64,000 bases of DNA. It comes from Eumeta japonica. Taxonomy: Eukaryota > Arthropoda > Insecta > Lepidoptera > Psychidae. A program made the position numbers and the translations under genes. Shown one piece after another: positions 34,201-45,459 of this stretch; positions within the stretch are counted from its first letter, which is position 1; each line of letters begins with the position of its first letter. Location of the stretch: contig BGZK01002112.1 in assembly GCA_005406025.1 (NCBI GenBank), positions 1 to 64,000 on the forward strand, read 5' to 3'. The notes beneath the pieces were generated by a model that worked only from the letters and a program-made list of their open reading frames with translations, did not search any database and had not been told where the DNA came from.

Positions 34201-34740
34201 TGTGCAGCCCCTCAGCATCGAAGAAATCGCAGAGATCCACCCTGCATGCATCGTCATGTTCACTACCCCAACACACGCTCCACGCGTTGACATTGCTCCC
34301 CAGGATTATTTTGTCCGTCCCGAGTTTAGAGCAGACGTATCGCACGCGATCGAGGTACGGGCCGATGGGTATGTCCCCTTCGAAATACACCGACACAACG
34401 CCAATCCTGTAGTTTCCGGCTACAATCACGGCAGCCGTGACGTTTTCGTCGATGAGGGTCTGATCCTCCTCGACGTCTACGCCACTGTCCAGGACTATGA
34501 TGGCGGCTTTGACGGGTCCCCTTCGCGGAGTCGCCTTTTGGATGACTCTGCATCCTGGGTACCGTCACAGCTTGCCAATACTCTCAACATAGGGTTCCTG
34601 GACTAGGGCTACCGCAATTTACCGCAATCAGCCTCAACGAGCAGCTCAGACGTAGCGAGTTTACTGCGCTACAAGTTGGACTGAATAAACCGCAGGGATA
34701 CGTGGTCAGTGTTTTCTTCCGTGGACGATCCCTCGGCCGG
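31258..34740 (-). pseudogene. G ORF2 (endonuclease, RT, RNase H), truncated
   Basis: It begins where E3 has ATG; here the codon is CCG. The endonuclease is split over frames at 34326-34568 and 33584-34429; the second is a clean 281 codons with TSSDHNAVTFAVRMG and LKLPWWSPELEGLKKDA. RT follows in overlapping frames 33101-33349, 32486-33079 (SLDIEGAFDNAWWPALKAQL) and 32148-32831 (VQAFADDVVLMFSG). From 32275 to 31258 a clean frame carries the RT end and RNase H: IYTDGSRIEGRVGAA, NIFSDSKSSLEVL, HAGIAGNERADELARR. It is cut after TLTGHCGFARYLF. About six frame changes. Confidence 0.9.
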
Positions 34741-34775
34741 TTCTGTGCGGGTATGGGAATCCAGGGCGCTGGCGG

Positions 34776-36504
34776 CTAACAATACGCCACTTTTGCCCGA
34801 GCTATTTCCTTCCACTTATGACGGATGCTTCACTCCGAGCTAAACGCTCCATGTGCAGCATCCTTACAGCCGGCCCTTACGCAGTTAATACAGCGCGGTA
34901 ACTCACCCGCGCTCCGGGTCTGGCATTTTGCAACCATGTGGTCCCCCCCACAGTGGGCACACTTGTCGGACACGTCTTTGCAGTACTGCTTGCCGTGTCC
35001 GAAGCCCAAGCAGCGTGAGCACTGCACTAGGGGGGACTGATCGCAGACCGGGCGCCGCTGTAGCCCCACGTATACGTAGCCGGCTTCCATGAGTCTCTGA
35101 TACAGCTCGGGGGTGACCTCGAGTACCGGGTGGCACTCAAGGTTATTTCGTGCACGCCTTCGATAGCACACCTTTGCCCTCTGCTTGTCCCAATTGAGAC
35201 CTTCGGTGATGTGCTTGTTTTGGGTCCTGAGCGATCTCACCACGTCCTCGTCTGTGTTCACCCTTAGGACGTCCCGGATAACCACTGTCGGCAATCTTTT
35301 TTCGGGTTTGGAGACCCTTAGGTCCGCCCCGCGCATCTTGAGCCGCTCCTCAATCTTTTTAGCATCTTCTGCTGAGGAGCAGCTCACCACTACCTTTTGG
35401 TTCCTGGCCTTTCGGAGTCGGTCAACGGCCACGCCCATCTCCCTCGCGTCAACCACACTGCGTAATTTGGTGAATACCTGCTCCGCAGTGTGGTTTTCGA
35501 TACGCGAGGAAATTATGAGCGTGTGCCCCGCTCCTGTCCGAATTTCAGGGCCAGGAATCCTTTTGAGGGCGGCATCCACAGGTTTCGGCTTCGCCGCCAC
35601 CTCTGCGTAGTTAGGTACGCGCGGAGCGATCCCCGCCTCCAGCGTTTTCTGTATTGCCTCCAGTTTCTCCGGGACGTCAAAATGTCCCAATAAATTCCTT
35701 GTCGAGGAGACCTCTCCTGCCATTTTGTCTATCTTATTTTCTATCTGTAGGATCTTCTCCAGGTTTTCCTTGGCGATCTTTGCAATGCGTTTCTCCGCGG
35801 CCTCCGCTTCTTTTGCCCTTCTCGCTCTTTCCCTCTCCAGTTCCATGATGTAGCTCGAGCGGGACTCCTCGAGGCAAAGGGCGAGCTCGCTGATCGCCGC
35901 CAATTTTCCGATTACAGATTCTTTAACATCGCGGCTAATATTTCTTAGACATTCGAGCTCGCCCCTCGCCTCCATGGCAAGAGTCCCGATACTCGACGCC
36001 AACCTCCCTATAGGGTGGGCGTCCAGCCGCACGGATCGGCTGTCTCGCGGTTCCGGTCGCGGAGTACCCCCGGACAGGTCCACTGGCGTCGGTCTCCTCG
36101 ACGCGGGCAGAGACGGGCGGCCTATTTCGTCTTTGAGGCTCGCCCGTCTGGCGAAGTCTCCTACCGCTTCCAGGGCGGTGAACACTCCGACGTCCGACTC
36201 TCTAGCCGCAGCCACGGCGGCATCCGCCGACTCCACCTCTACCACCAGTTTAGCGGGCGGAGCCCCCGCCGCGACAGTACCGTCGTTCGGAACGTCTTCG
36301 GTCCCCCGCACCCTTTTCTCATGTGAGTACTTCGCACCATCGCCCGCTGTTTCTGGGGGGGTGCAGGGGACAGGTGGCGTTGTCATAATTTTTTGTGATA
36401 CTATTTTTCTTTGCCACCGTCCCAACCCTCGGCCCCCTTGGGACATTGGGCTCACGCTCAGACTTGGACGTAGACGCCCCCTTCGTGACCCGCCTTGTAG
36501 ACAT
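34776..36504 (-). pseudogene. G ORF1 (Gag-like, three CCHC knuckles), nearly complete
   Basis: ATG 36504 gives MSTRRVTKGASTSK, shared with F. One frame change near 36450 leads into a clean 541-codon frame (36455-34830). This holds VGDFARRASLKDEIGRP, NISRDVKESVIGKLAAI, a coiled coil (ELERERARRAKEAEAAEKR), NYAEVAAKPKP, VVIRDVLRVNTDEDVV, and the knuckles CSRCLGFGHGKQYC, CAHCGGDHMVAKC and CINCVRAGC. An in-frame TGA near 34828 stands where a knuckle Cys is expected. The remaining residues KWKEIARAKVAYC lead to the family-typical stop at 34776. This is the most complete ORF1 in the window. Confidence 0.92.
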
Positions 36505-38527
36505 TCTCTCCCGATTTGGCACCCCAGAGACTCTAGACAATTCCTCAGATCCCGGGGGCGTCGTTAAGTTATAAAAATTTGCAAGAATGTCAATTATTAA
36601 AACGAATAAAATGTAAAATCAAAATCAATGTCAAAATACTCGATTGCAAGAAAATAAACAATAATTTTTAATTTAATAAAATGAAGTATAGATACAATTA
36701 TTTATGTCAATTAGTAAAATATAAAAAGTAAAATTTAATGTCAAATTGTAAAATCCTTAAAATTAATGTATATAGTAAACAAAACTAGATTAAAACTAAA
36801 ATAGAAACTATATATCAAATTTTAGTGTAAAATAATCTCAATGTCCATTTGCAATGGCAAATAAATTCTATAGATGGCAATTCAGTGAAATCAAAATCCA
36901 ATTCAAAACACTAACTACCCAATTACGTAATTGTGAAAGCAAAATAAATTAAATATACAATTTTAAAGCAAAAACAAAGCAATAAGATAAAATTCTTAAT
37001 GTCAAATTATAAGTAGAAATTAAGAATATCTAATTTTAAAGTGCAAATAATTTCAGTTCAATTTCAATGTCAATTTGTAATGGCGAATAATTTCTATAGA
37101 TGGCAGTTCAATAAAATTAAAAATCCAGTTCAAAATATTAATTAACCAATTACGCAACTGTGAAAACAAAACAATCCAAAATATACAACTTTAAAATGCA
37201 AAAACAGAATAAAATTAAAAAGTCAAATTATAGCAGAAATTTAAGAATATCAAATTTTAGTGCAGAATAATCTCAATGTCAATTTGCAATAGTGAATATT
37301 CTATAGATGGCAATTCAATGAAATTAAAAATCCAATCAAAAACTCAATTAACCTATTACGCAATTGTGAAAGCAAAACAAATCAAAATATACAACTTCAA
37401 ATACAATACAAAGCAATAAAGATGTGAAATAGTAGGAAAATACACCTAATACATCCAATTTTCAATTAAAGTGTAGAATGTAAAAATTTAGAAATATACA
37501 ATTGTAGAAAGCTATGCAGTCAGAATTTTAAACTTCAAAATCTAAATATTTCAGTAGCAAATAATTCAAAGTATCGAATTCTATAATGTAAACCAATTAA
37601 CAGTCAATTATAGAAGGCAATCCAATCTATTAAATATCGACCCCGAAATGTTCAATAACAATTACGCAATTATGAAAGGCAAATAAATTAAAATATCAAA
37701 ATTCTAATATTAAATTTTAAAACCTTAAATGTAACTAAATTAATGTCAATTTATGGAAAAATTCAATCAATTAAATGTCGGATCTCAAAAAGCAACAATA
37801 AAATTTTAATGTCCAATTGTAGGAATAAAATAACGTAAAAATACAATGCTGAAAATCAAGTTATTAATCAACTAATTCAAGTCAATATAAAATTCAACTA
37901 TGTTAATTTATGTACAGCAAATAATTCAAAAAATCGACCTTAAAATGCAAAAAGAAGTTCACAAAATGAAATGTCAGCACAATACAGGATCGACTGTAGA
38001 CATAAAATATCGAACAATAGTATACCGGGTATGCCTTAGCTGTAATCGCAATAATACAGCTTAATTAATTTTAATGTCTATCTCAAAATGTTCAATCAAT
38101 TAACTACGCAATTGTAAAAGTAAAACAGATCCAAATATCCAACTTTAAAGAGCACTAAGCAAAATTTTATATAGTATGATGTAATTTATAATATCGAATT
38201 TTAAATGTAAGCGATTAAATCAGTATTAGAAAACAATCCAACAACCAAATATAACTCTAAAATGTTAAACTGTCAATTATGCAATTACGAAAAGCATCAA
38301 TTAATTCCTACGCAATAAGTCTAATATTTAAGATGTTAAACTGTATTAATGTCAATAAATTAATTAATTAATTACGTGATTGTGAAAAGCAAACAAATTA
38401 GAATTAAAATATCCAATTCTTAGTGTAAAACAAGCAGAATAAATATGTCAAAATGCAGGAAACGAAATAATTTCAATATCAAACCTTCAATTAATTAATT
38501 ACTTTTCGTTTCAGTAGATAGGAAAAA
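36505..38527 (-). promoter_or_regulatory. G 5' leader (about 2 kb), no gene
   Basis: It is extremely AT-rich. The far end (about 38430-38500) matches the first 60 bases of the E3 leader on the opposite strand (TGAAATTATT, GCATTTTGACATATTTATTCTGCTT). Tandem units lie near the ORF1 side. It has no GC island of the kind present in E3 and F. Confidence 0.65.
36815..37420 (-). repeat. Tandem repeat of about 220 bases in G leader
   Basis: Three diverged units each contain, on the plus strand, CAATTTGCAATGGC-like sequence, then TTCTATAGATGGCAATTCA, then ATTACGCAATTGTGAAA. The TATAGATGGCA points are at about 36870, 37096 and 37303. Confidence 0.75.
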
Positions 38528-38540
38528 TTTTTTTTTTTTT

Positions 38541-38553
38541 CGTTTAGGTTAGG
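38541..38553 (-). repeat. Two telomere repeat units between A and G
   Basis: On the minus strand, A tail, then CCTAACCTAAACG, then a further A run (plus-strand T run 38528-38540) that begins the G side. This shows A and G in tandem, both with their A tails on the CCTAA strand. Confidence 0.85.
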
Positions 38554-38983
38554 TTTTTTTTTTTTTTATTGTTTTACACTACATTCTGCAGACTCTTATG
38601 TTCCGCACCTTTGTTACTGGCATTGTTCATTTGTCAGTGTGTTAGTTTGTTTGCTGTACTGTTCTACAACCACTTATCTGTCACTCTCACAATTTATATG
38701 TCTTTCACTTTATTAAATTTTTATTTGTATATTGTTTTAAACACTGTTTCACTGTTTTTCTTCGTGATGGCGGTCCTTGACCCTGTTGCACGGCACCCGT
38801 TCACGAGTACGACAGGACGGTCAGCCATTGTCCAGCTCAACCATTTTAGAGGGAGCCGGGCAACCCGTCTGCTCTGACACCGCGCATTGGGATGTCATTG
38901 TGTGTGGAACGCCATTTTTTTTGTCCGCTTCGTCTCTAAATTGACGCCTTTCTTTGCTTTGATCCGGTGTTTTATTTACCCGG
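38554..38983 (-). other. A 3' UTR and A tail
   Basis: Between the helicase stop at 38984 and the A tail lie about 430 bases. They are closely matched by the B 3' UTR (for example GTCTGCAGAATGTA just before the tail in both). The T run at 38554-38567 is the tail on the plus strand. Confidence 0.8.
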
Positions 38984-40975
38984 TCAGTATTGTTCCGGCT
39001 TTCTTCGGTGTTTGGTTATTTCTCTGACCGAGTTTATGTCCCGGGATCTTATTGCCATCTTGGCGTTGTACTCTATTATTCGTTCCGATGTAGCATTGTT
39101 AGCCCTTTGTATGAGTCTCCCTATCGCGTCACTGCAATTTACCGTAAGGTAAATACAATTTTCTGTGTGACGCGTGATTGCTACGACTGCGTGTTGAATG
39201 CTGTTGTAAATTGCTGCTTTCTTCGACGCTGTTCTTACTATTACCACGTTTTTGAGGCTAGACCCTGCGCTTCATGGATAGTTAATACTCTCGATTCTTT
39301 TCCTTGTCCGCATCCCATGGCTTTTAGCTCTGTTTTGCCAGCTTGTGTGTGGGCCAGGTAGAGCGTTTGAGGTAGTGATATGGAGAGTTTGTTTCTGTCG
39401 TAACCATCCATGGTCAATGATCGGGTCCCTTCCTGTGTGGAGTATATGCCGCTATAAATTTCGTTGAGGGCATATGCCACATCCATGGGGTTTCTGTAAG
39501 ATCGTAGCAGTTCTCGGGAGACTTTTGCTACAGCATTTGGCTTTTCATAGCTCATCGGAAAGACATTGTGTCTGTCTATGTGAGGGATTTGATTTATGTC
39601 GCCGATAAGCAGCAGTTCCTTGGCCTTGGCCAGCAGAGCGGCCGTTATTATTGCGCCAAAGTGGTTCATCATAGCCTCGTCGATTAGGAGACGGTTGTGT
39701 GTGTGTTCTTTGAACCCGTTCACTAATATAGAAGCCATCGTGCGCACTCTGGTCGTTGCTTCGGCTCCTATTCTGTTGGCCAGTTTTCGCTTTAGGTCTT
39801 CTGCTGCTTCAATGGTCGCGGTGACTATGCAATCCTCTTTTATTGTCAAATTCTTGAACGATCCACGTTGTTTTCCCACATCCAGGTACTCCGTTGATCC
39901 ATGTAATTTTCGGTGTTTCCCAGTCGGTAAATGTTTCCGAGTAGTCTTGGTCGTTTTCCTTTGAAAGTTTTCTCATCGTTCTCAGGATTCTTTCTTCCAA
40001 GGCTACCTTTGTGTCTCTGGTCATTACCACTATTGGATCGTTTTCTGGAGTTTTATATTTGGCCTTGCCTGTGATTTTCGTTGCCTGTTCGTCGAGATAT
40101 ACGAGTCCGCATGTGTCATTGTAGGCCGCCATGTTTTGTCTTGCGTCTCCGAGTATGTATTGGGACGACTTATTGTTGTATATGGTGCCTTCGTTTTCCT
40201 CGAGTTTTCGTTTTAGCTGTTCGATGTCCCCTTTCTTGTATATGTTCAGAATGTTTTTACACATTGTTTGGGTGACATCTTGTATCGCTATTGTTAGTGC
40301 AGCGAACTCGAGGAAGGCGTTCCTCATGTGGTCTTTCGGATTCTCGACAGGCATAACGACGGGAGGTTTGACCTCTCCTAGGTCGGCCTTTGTGGGTTTC
40401 GGGCTAGACTTTGGTGAATCGTTCGTTATCTTTTTAGATGTCGAGGCTTTTCCTTGTCCTCTGTTGTCGAACACTCGCTTTTTGCTGGTGAATGCCTTAA
40501 GCTTTGTGGCTATTCCTGCATTAAATGCACGAAAGAAGTTTTCCAGTTTTTTACCGGTCTCGGAGCGTTGCTCGCGGGCTAGCTCTTTCGCTTCGCGGTT
40601 TTTTGTCTCCTTTTCAGCTTGGATTTGCTTTCGGAGACGCTCCGAGCCGCTCATTTCTTCTGGGTCCTTGACAGGATGTCCCCAGCTGTCAATCGGTGTC
40701 GTTGAGCATGCCGGATCGTATTTGTGAAGATAACTGAGATTTTCTCCTCGATCTTTATACATTACGATCTTGTGTTTCTCGGAGGCTGCTATGCTTACAA
40801 GATAATCTTCGACATTGCCTTTTTCGTAGCCGACTGACATAGAGTCTATGCTTATCACTCGGGGTGTTGCCTGTTCACTTTCGCTTAGTTTGTGTAGTAC
40901 TTTACTTGCCTGGATAAACGGTGTATCCTCGGTCCATGTGAATAGTAGGACGATCTTGTTTCTGGTCCGTACCAT
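38984..40975 (-). pseudogene. Alphavirus-like superfamily 1 helicase domain, copy A
   Basis: A clean 388-codon frame (40975-39809) holds an N-terminal part of about 220 residues (acidic and basic low-complexity segments, unknown fold) and the start of the helicase with motif I GVPGCGKTTW. After a frame change near 39850 the frame 39879-39241 holds motif II LLIDEAMMNH, motif III LLIGDINQIPHID, and the start of motif V, TIHEAQGLAS. A second frame change near 39245 leads to 39247-38984 with motif VI VVAITRHTENCIYL. The motif set is that of the Viral_helicase1 family of plus-strand RNA viruses, which unwinds RNA using NTP. It sits downstream of RNase H in a retrotransposon. It is not the Pif1 type of Helitrons. 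Two frame changes mean it is not functional as written. Confidence 0.93.
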
Positions 40976-41480
40976 TCTGCAGGATTCACCTTCGATTACT
41001 AGTTGTTCTAGCGAATCAAAGGTTTTCCTTTTAGGATGGTTTTACTGGTACTGCCGTTTATGAGGTTGGCAAGTCCTGGCGAAAGTGAAACGCTGCTCTT
41101 TCCCATGGGCTTCCAAAGCCTATTCCTAGCCTTTCCGTGTTTTCGTCCATGAACAGTGCCACTCCCTTGTTCGTATCCCAGGCTTTCCTGCTGTTTCTGC
41201 GCAACGTAACATTCTTCCCGTTGTCGTCGTGCGCAGTGTTGTAGCTTTGTTTTCGGGATTCTCTTGGGGTTTTGTGTTGGGGCTGAAGTCGGCGCAGTTG
41301 GAGGTGTTTCTTCATTGCGCTTTCGGTTCATGGATCTATGTCTGGATGTGGCTTCCCGGAAGGCTTTCTCTGCGAATGACAAGAATTCCACTCTTTTTCG
41401 GGGTTCTCCATTATTTCGTGCATTTTTTTTCCAGCTTTGTCTCGATTTTGTGTTCGAGATCATGGCGTGCAACTTCATAC
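40976..41480 (-). pseudogene. Linker region between RNase H and helicase, copy A
   Basis: The stretch is open in pieces, with frame changes. One frame (41493-41008) is very rich in Lys, Arg, Pro and Thr (TPPTAPTSAPTQNPKR). Another (41315-41058) ends with a folded-looking stretch containing FMDENTERLGIGFGSPW. Which frame is authentic cannot be decided. The region is missing from B through a clean internal deletion. It may be the C-terminal tail of ORF2, or part of what came in with the helicase. Confidence 0.5.
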
Positions 41481-42605
41481 CTGGAGAATTCAAGGATTAT
41501 GTGCCATACTGATTCGATTTTATCGGCGTCGCACTCGCAACTCGGGCTCTGAAAGAGTTTGAATCTGTGCAGGTACTCCGCTATTCCCGTATGTCCTGTG
41601 AATATTTATGTTTGGACCGGTGTTGGCTTCAACTTCCTGATCGTTGCATGTGCTTCCTTTGCGCCAGGAAAGAATGTTTTTGTTATTGCACCGGTCTGGG
41701 AGGAGTCGTATCGTGTTTGCCATTTCAGAATCATCTCCTCCCTTATTTTGCTTTTTACCCAGGATAAAGAATTTTCTCGTAATCATAGTCGGCATCAGCC
41801 TTTTGGGCAGCGATTTTTGCCAGTTCATCTGCTCTTTCGTTGCCCTTTGTGAGCACGTGTGCTCTCAGCCAGTAGAAACGTATTTCTTTTCCTTCAGCGT
41901 TAGCGTTCCTTGTACTTTCCCTTATTGCGTGTGCTAATGGATGTCCCGCTCTCGGGTTGCTCAGGAGTTCCAGTGATGATCTAGAGTCACTCAAAATGTT
42001 CACCACTTTCTCTCGACTGGCTTTAACCATTGCGACAGCTCTATACAGGGCGTACATTTCCGCTTGATATACTGAGCATGAAGGATGTCCTTTTCTAGCT
42101 CTTTTCTTGGTGGAAGATAGTCCATCGATAATCCTTTTTTTGCTTTGTACAGCGCCTCCGCTTCCCGTATTCTGAGGTCCAGTGGAAGTAAGCCTGCAAG
42201 GATCATAGCTGAGGTGAGTGAGACCGTTCTGTAGGCTCTACAGATCTTGATGGCAAAACCTCTTTGAAGCGAGCTTAGAGCCGATCTGATCATTTCTAAC
42301 TCGGTCGCCGGAGCCCATGCGTTCGATGCGTACATCATGATGGGTTCGATCACTGCTGTGTATATGATCCTTATTATTTCGCTGTTCAGACCCCATGTTA
42401 CTTTTGCGCTGCAGGCTAGTCGCTTGTAGATTTCGATAGACTTTTTACAGACTGCCGCTACATGTGACCGGAAGTTTAGCCTCGTATCTATTATTAGGCC
42501 GAGCACCTTTATCTCTTCGACTAGGTTGATTTGGGAGCCCGCCATCTGTATGGTGGGGTTTTGAAATTTCAGCTTTTTCGTTAGCACCATAGCTTGTGTT
42601 TTTTG
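41481..42605 (-). pseudogene. A ORF2 remnant: RT end, RNase H, Cys/His tail
   Basis: Frame 42638-42000 carries the RT thumb: QKTQAMVLTKKLKF, LGLIIDTRLNFRSHVAAVCKK, MMYASNAWAPATELEM, CRAYRTVSLTSAMILAGLLP. Frame 42057-41755 carries the second half of RNase H: NILSDSRSSLELL, FYWLRAHVLTKGNERADELA. Frame 41828-41520, with a shift, leads to a tail with the phrase HRFKL and Cys residues comparable to SPYCACDP of the other family. The order of parts is the same as in E4. Confidence 0.88.
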
Positions 42606-42936
42606 TGGTGCTTTGTGGGCTTTCATGAGCCTAACCAACGCAGCTACTTGAGATAGTAGCTCCTCATCACCTGATAAATCCTGCTGAATCTCCTTTTTGG
42701 TGGAAGTGACACGATATTCGGCATCGTCGTCGATGAGACATAGAAAGTTCTAGAAGAACTCGGCATGTCTTTACTAGCAGAAACTCGACATCAGGGAAAG
42801 TTATCACTTGATGAGTACTTGCGGGTTGAATCGTAGAAACCGGAACTGGCGCAGCGAGATTTGATACCTGTGAGGTGGTGTCACGGTCTGTATCTTCTAT
42901 TTCAATGACGTAAATAACTTCTCCGGCTTTCCCAAG
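42606..42936 (-). other. Non-element DNA between gene and A, partly open
   Basis: Following the stop of the spliced gene the same frame stays open for about 80 codons (GEVIYVIEIEDTDRDTTSQV and on), ending near 42690. A second frame reads AEYRVTSTKKEIQQDLSGDE up to the A border. This is either the 3' UTR or a further part of the gene cut off by A. Confidence 0.45.
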
Positions 42937-45142
42937 TTAATTTATCTCCAGCTCCATCAGCATTTTCTCGGTGCCTGACGCGCATTCTTCCACATCCGTC
43001 GACACCCCCCATTCGGAATCAGCCTGCGCCTGATTCCTCGGCTGTTTGAAGTCTGGCACACTAAAAACAATATATATATTAGGGTGATTCATTTTAAGCG
43101 ATGATTTTTTTTCACTCCCGCAGGAAAATATCCTGTTAAAGAAAGAACTCTTAATTTTAGTTCTAAGTACTTTTTTTTTCAATTTAAAGATTTCCCATTT
43201 GAAAATACACGTAAACTTTTATTTTTATCGTTTAAATTTATATAGCTCAGTGACATTTCATAGTATCACCTCGCCCATAGCCAGTACTTTTTCAGAAAAG
43301 TGCCCATTGCGGCGTAATCGTAAATGGACAAGGTAGTGCGGGTAACTATAAACATAAGTATTTTATGAAATTCTAGTTTTTTTGTAATTATCTTATAAAC
43401 AACGAGACCTACGAAAAAATATAAATGACAAACTTGTAGGAAATTTAATTTTGTACAAAAAACGTCCTCTACTTCAACACGATATAATTAATAGCTTAAA
43501 AAAATATTCACCATTTAAAAGAATAATTTGCTAAATATTGATAAAATAGCTCGAATTTTGTCTTATAAATCACAGAAAAGTTATTTAGCCGTAAGCAATT
43601 AGAATTTTCCATTCAAAAATTATTTCTTCATCGCATCACTTCACCTAATTATTTTAGATAGAAAATATTGATAATTTACTCTACAAATTAAGTTTTAAAT
43701 GTAAGAACAAGAAATCTCATCAAATTGGATTTCTTGCCAGTTCAACGAATTCAATAATATTATAATAATATATAGTATGTACGATTGAATAAAAAATAAA
43801 ATTTTAATTCATTATTTGTAAAAAGTATACTTACACGTTTTCGCAAGTCGACGCTGACATCGGTATTTTGGGTGCTAGCTTCTCAAAACGTCGATACACA
43901 ACCGAAGAATAAGCAACAGGCCTCCTGAAACATAATTTTGTAATGTAAACATGGTTAAAATAAATGCAAAAACTTCTAAAAACGATCACAAATACCAGTT
44001 TTTGAACGTACTTGACCGTTTTGGGGAATTTGAATTGTAGTGATAATTTGAAAGATAACGGAGATGGATGTGGTGACACACAACCTGGAATCGCTGGCGA
44101 AGGGATTCGCGCAGAAGCTGAAGATCGCGGTGTTCGGTCAGATTCGTTCAGCGCCAAGTCCACAATATGCCGTGAACGCAGGGACGTTGAACTTTCGGAC
44201 CATTTTTGTTTTATTATATTAGCCCTGAAATTTATAAAAAAAATATTATATATTTCGTAAACAATATTTATAGCGTGATTTAAAAAAAAAATAGAACAAA
44301 ACCAAGATCATAAAACATAGCAAATATTTATATTCAAAATAAAAATAAACTTGCAATGTGATCGAGTTTGATAAAAAAATCCTCGTAAATACTTTCCCAA
44401 CATAAAAAAAAAATCTCACATTTTCGGAGTTCATAAAACATGGTAAATAATTATATTCAAAATAAAAATAAATTAGTGATATGATAGTTTGGAAAAAATT
44501 CCTCGTAAATACTTTTTCAACAAAAAAATCTCATATCTTAGAAATTCCTTAAAACATGGTAAATATTTACATTCAAAATAAAAATAAATTTACAATATAA
44601 ATGAATTTGAAAGAAATGCAATATAAATATTTTCCTTTTCTATCCTATTTCCATAGTTTATAATAATATTCAATTAATTCCGAAATTCAATAATTCAAGT
44701 AATTCAATAATTCGAATAAAATCGCAAATTTTATATTTTTCACTTTTTGCTTAACTGTACTTCGGTTGAAATTCGGAAAACATGTCTCCCTCACCGTTTA
44801 CAACAGACGATTGCCGTTAGCAAATGTAACGGTTTTTTTATATATATACGTAAATTCACTACAAATTTTGCACCGAGACAAAAGCTAATAGTCTAATTTG
44901 TCATTAGAAAGCATTGACATAAAATAATACATTGAAATAATATGTAAAATCAATAATTAAAATTGAAGAATGGCGACCATCTTATACAACAAAGAACAAA
45001 GGATGAAAGTTTCGGCTTATTTTTGACATAAATCTTTTCGAAAAACACCGTAATCTATGCTTTATATGATTCTCCAAATGTTTCTACGTATTTTAGTATA
45101 TTTATCAAAAAGAAATACTTACGGTTTCCTTAGTTTATCCAT
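42937..45142 (-). CDS. Four-exon spliced gene, unknown 148-residue product
   Basis: Exons on the minus strand: 45142-45123, 44224-44012, 43924-43835 and 43060-42937. Donors are GTAAGT, GTACGT and GTAAGT. Acceptors are TTTCAG, TTTCAG and TTTTAG. All three junctions keep one reading frame through phase-2 introns, giving 148 residues from MDKLRKPANIIK to KMLMELEIN. The middle is rich in Ser, Pro and Arg (SSASARIPSPAIPG); the last part is acidic. No family is recognised. The short first exon, consistent phases and good splice sites make chance unlikely, but expression is unproven. The gene lies next to element A, whose 5' edge is about 330 bases past the stop. The in-frame continuation after TAA suggests either a longer ancestral protein or an inactive copy. 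Confidence 0.6.
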
Positions 45143-45459
45143 AATTTCGTAGCAAAATAAGCACACAACAATTCACCGAAGACTAAAATAACGTAGCGAA
45201 TCGTATCACGTGGATTTAAAACATCGTTGTTAATTTTCTGATGCGAGTGACGAGAAAAGTAAATATTTTCCTGATGCCTTATTTTTTAAACAATAAGATT
45301 CAATTTCGTATAATAATGAAGTATAACTCAGAAATTAAAGAAAAATTCTTTTGTGTCGTACCAAAAAAGCGCGAGTTGTGTCGTTCTAGTAGGTAGCGCC
45401 TTAGTCGCAAATGTCACTATAATGGGTTCGCGCGTTTGAGGGGTCAATTTAAAATTTTG
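45143..45459. other. Intergenic stretch, possible promoter of spliced gene
   Basis: About 320 bases with no open frame or repeat recognised. It lies between the start of the minus-strand gene and the leader of F. No CCTAA is seen here, so the left end of F is not defined by a telomere repeat. Confidence 0.4.

Larger units (their letters stand above)
31258..38527 (-). mobile_element. G: R1-clade copy, 3' end missing
   Basis: It lies on the minus strand. The leader (38527 down to 36505) has the same 5' end as E3. ORF1 is almost complete and ORF2 runs to the end of the RNase H region. The C-terminal CCHC, 3' UTR and A tail are absent: after TACCTGTTCAG the sequence goes directly into TTAGG repeats. 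It is the only copy whose coding strand continues into TTAGG rather than CCTAA. Confidence 0.88.
38554..42605 (-). mobile_element. A: helicase-bearing R1-clade element, 5'-truncated
   Basis: It lies on the minus strand. The 5' border is about 42605, found by comparing with B: the two copies match in the stretch ACAAAAAACACAAGCT and differ upstream. In order it contains the RT thumb, RNase H, a C-terminal Cys region, a linker, an SF1 helicase, a 3' UTR, a 14-base A tail and two CCTAA units. Length is about 4.05 kb. It belongs to a family clearly different from E1-E4, F, G and H in protein sequence. Confidence 0.88.

Noticed and set aside
39241..40975. Helicase as a Pif1-type (Helitron) or cellular helicase
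   Set aside because: The motif set (GDINQIP, HEAQG, AITRHT) and order are those of plus-strand RNA virus SF1 helicases. No Rep domain or Helitron ends are present.
42620..42640. GCCTAACC beside A as the target telomere repeat
   Set aside because: It is a single unit in the wrong strand orientation for A and lies within apparently coding DNA.
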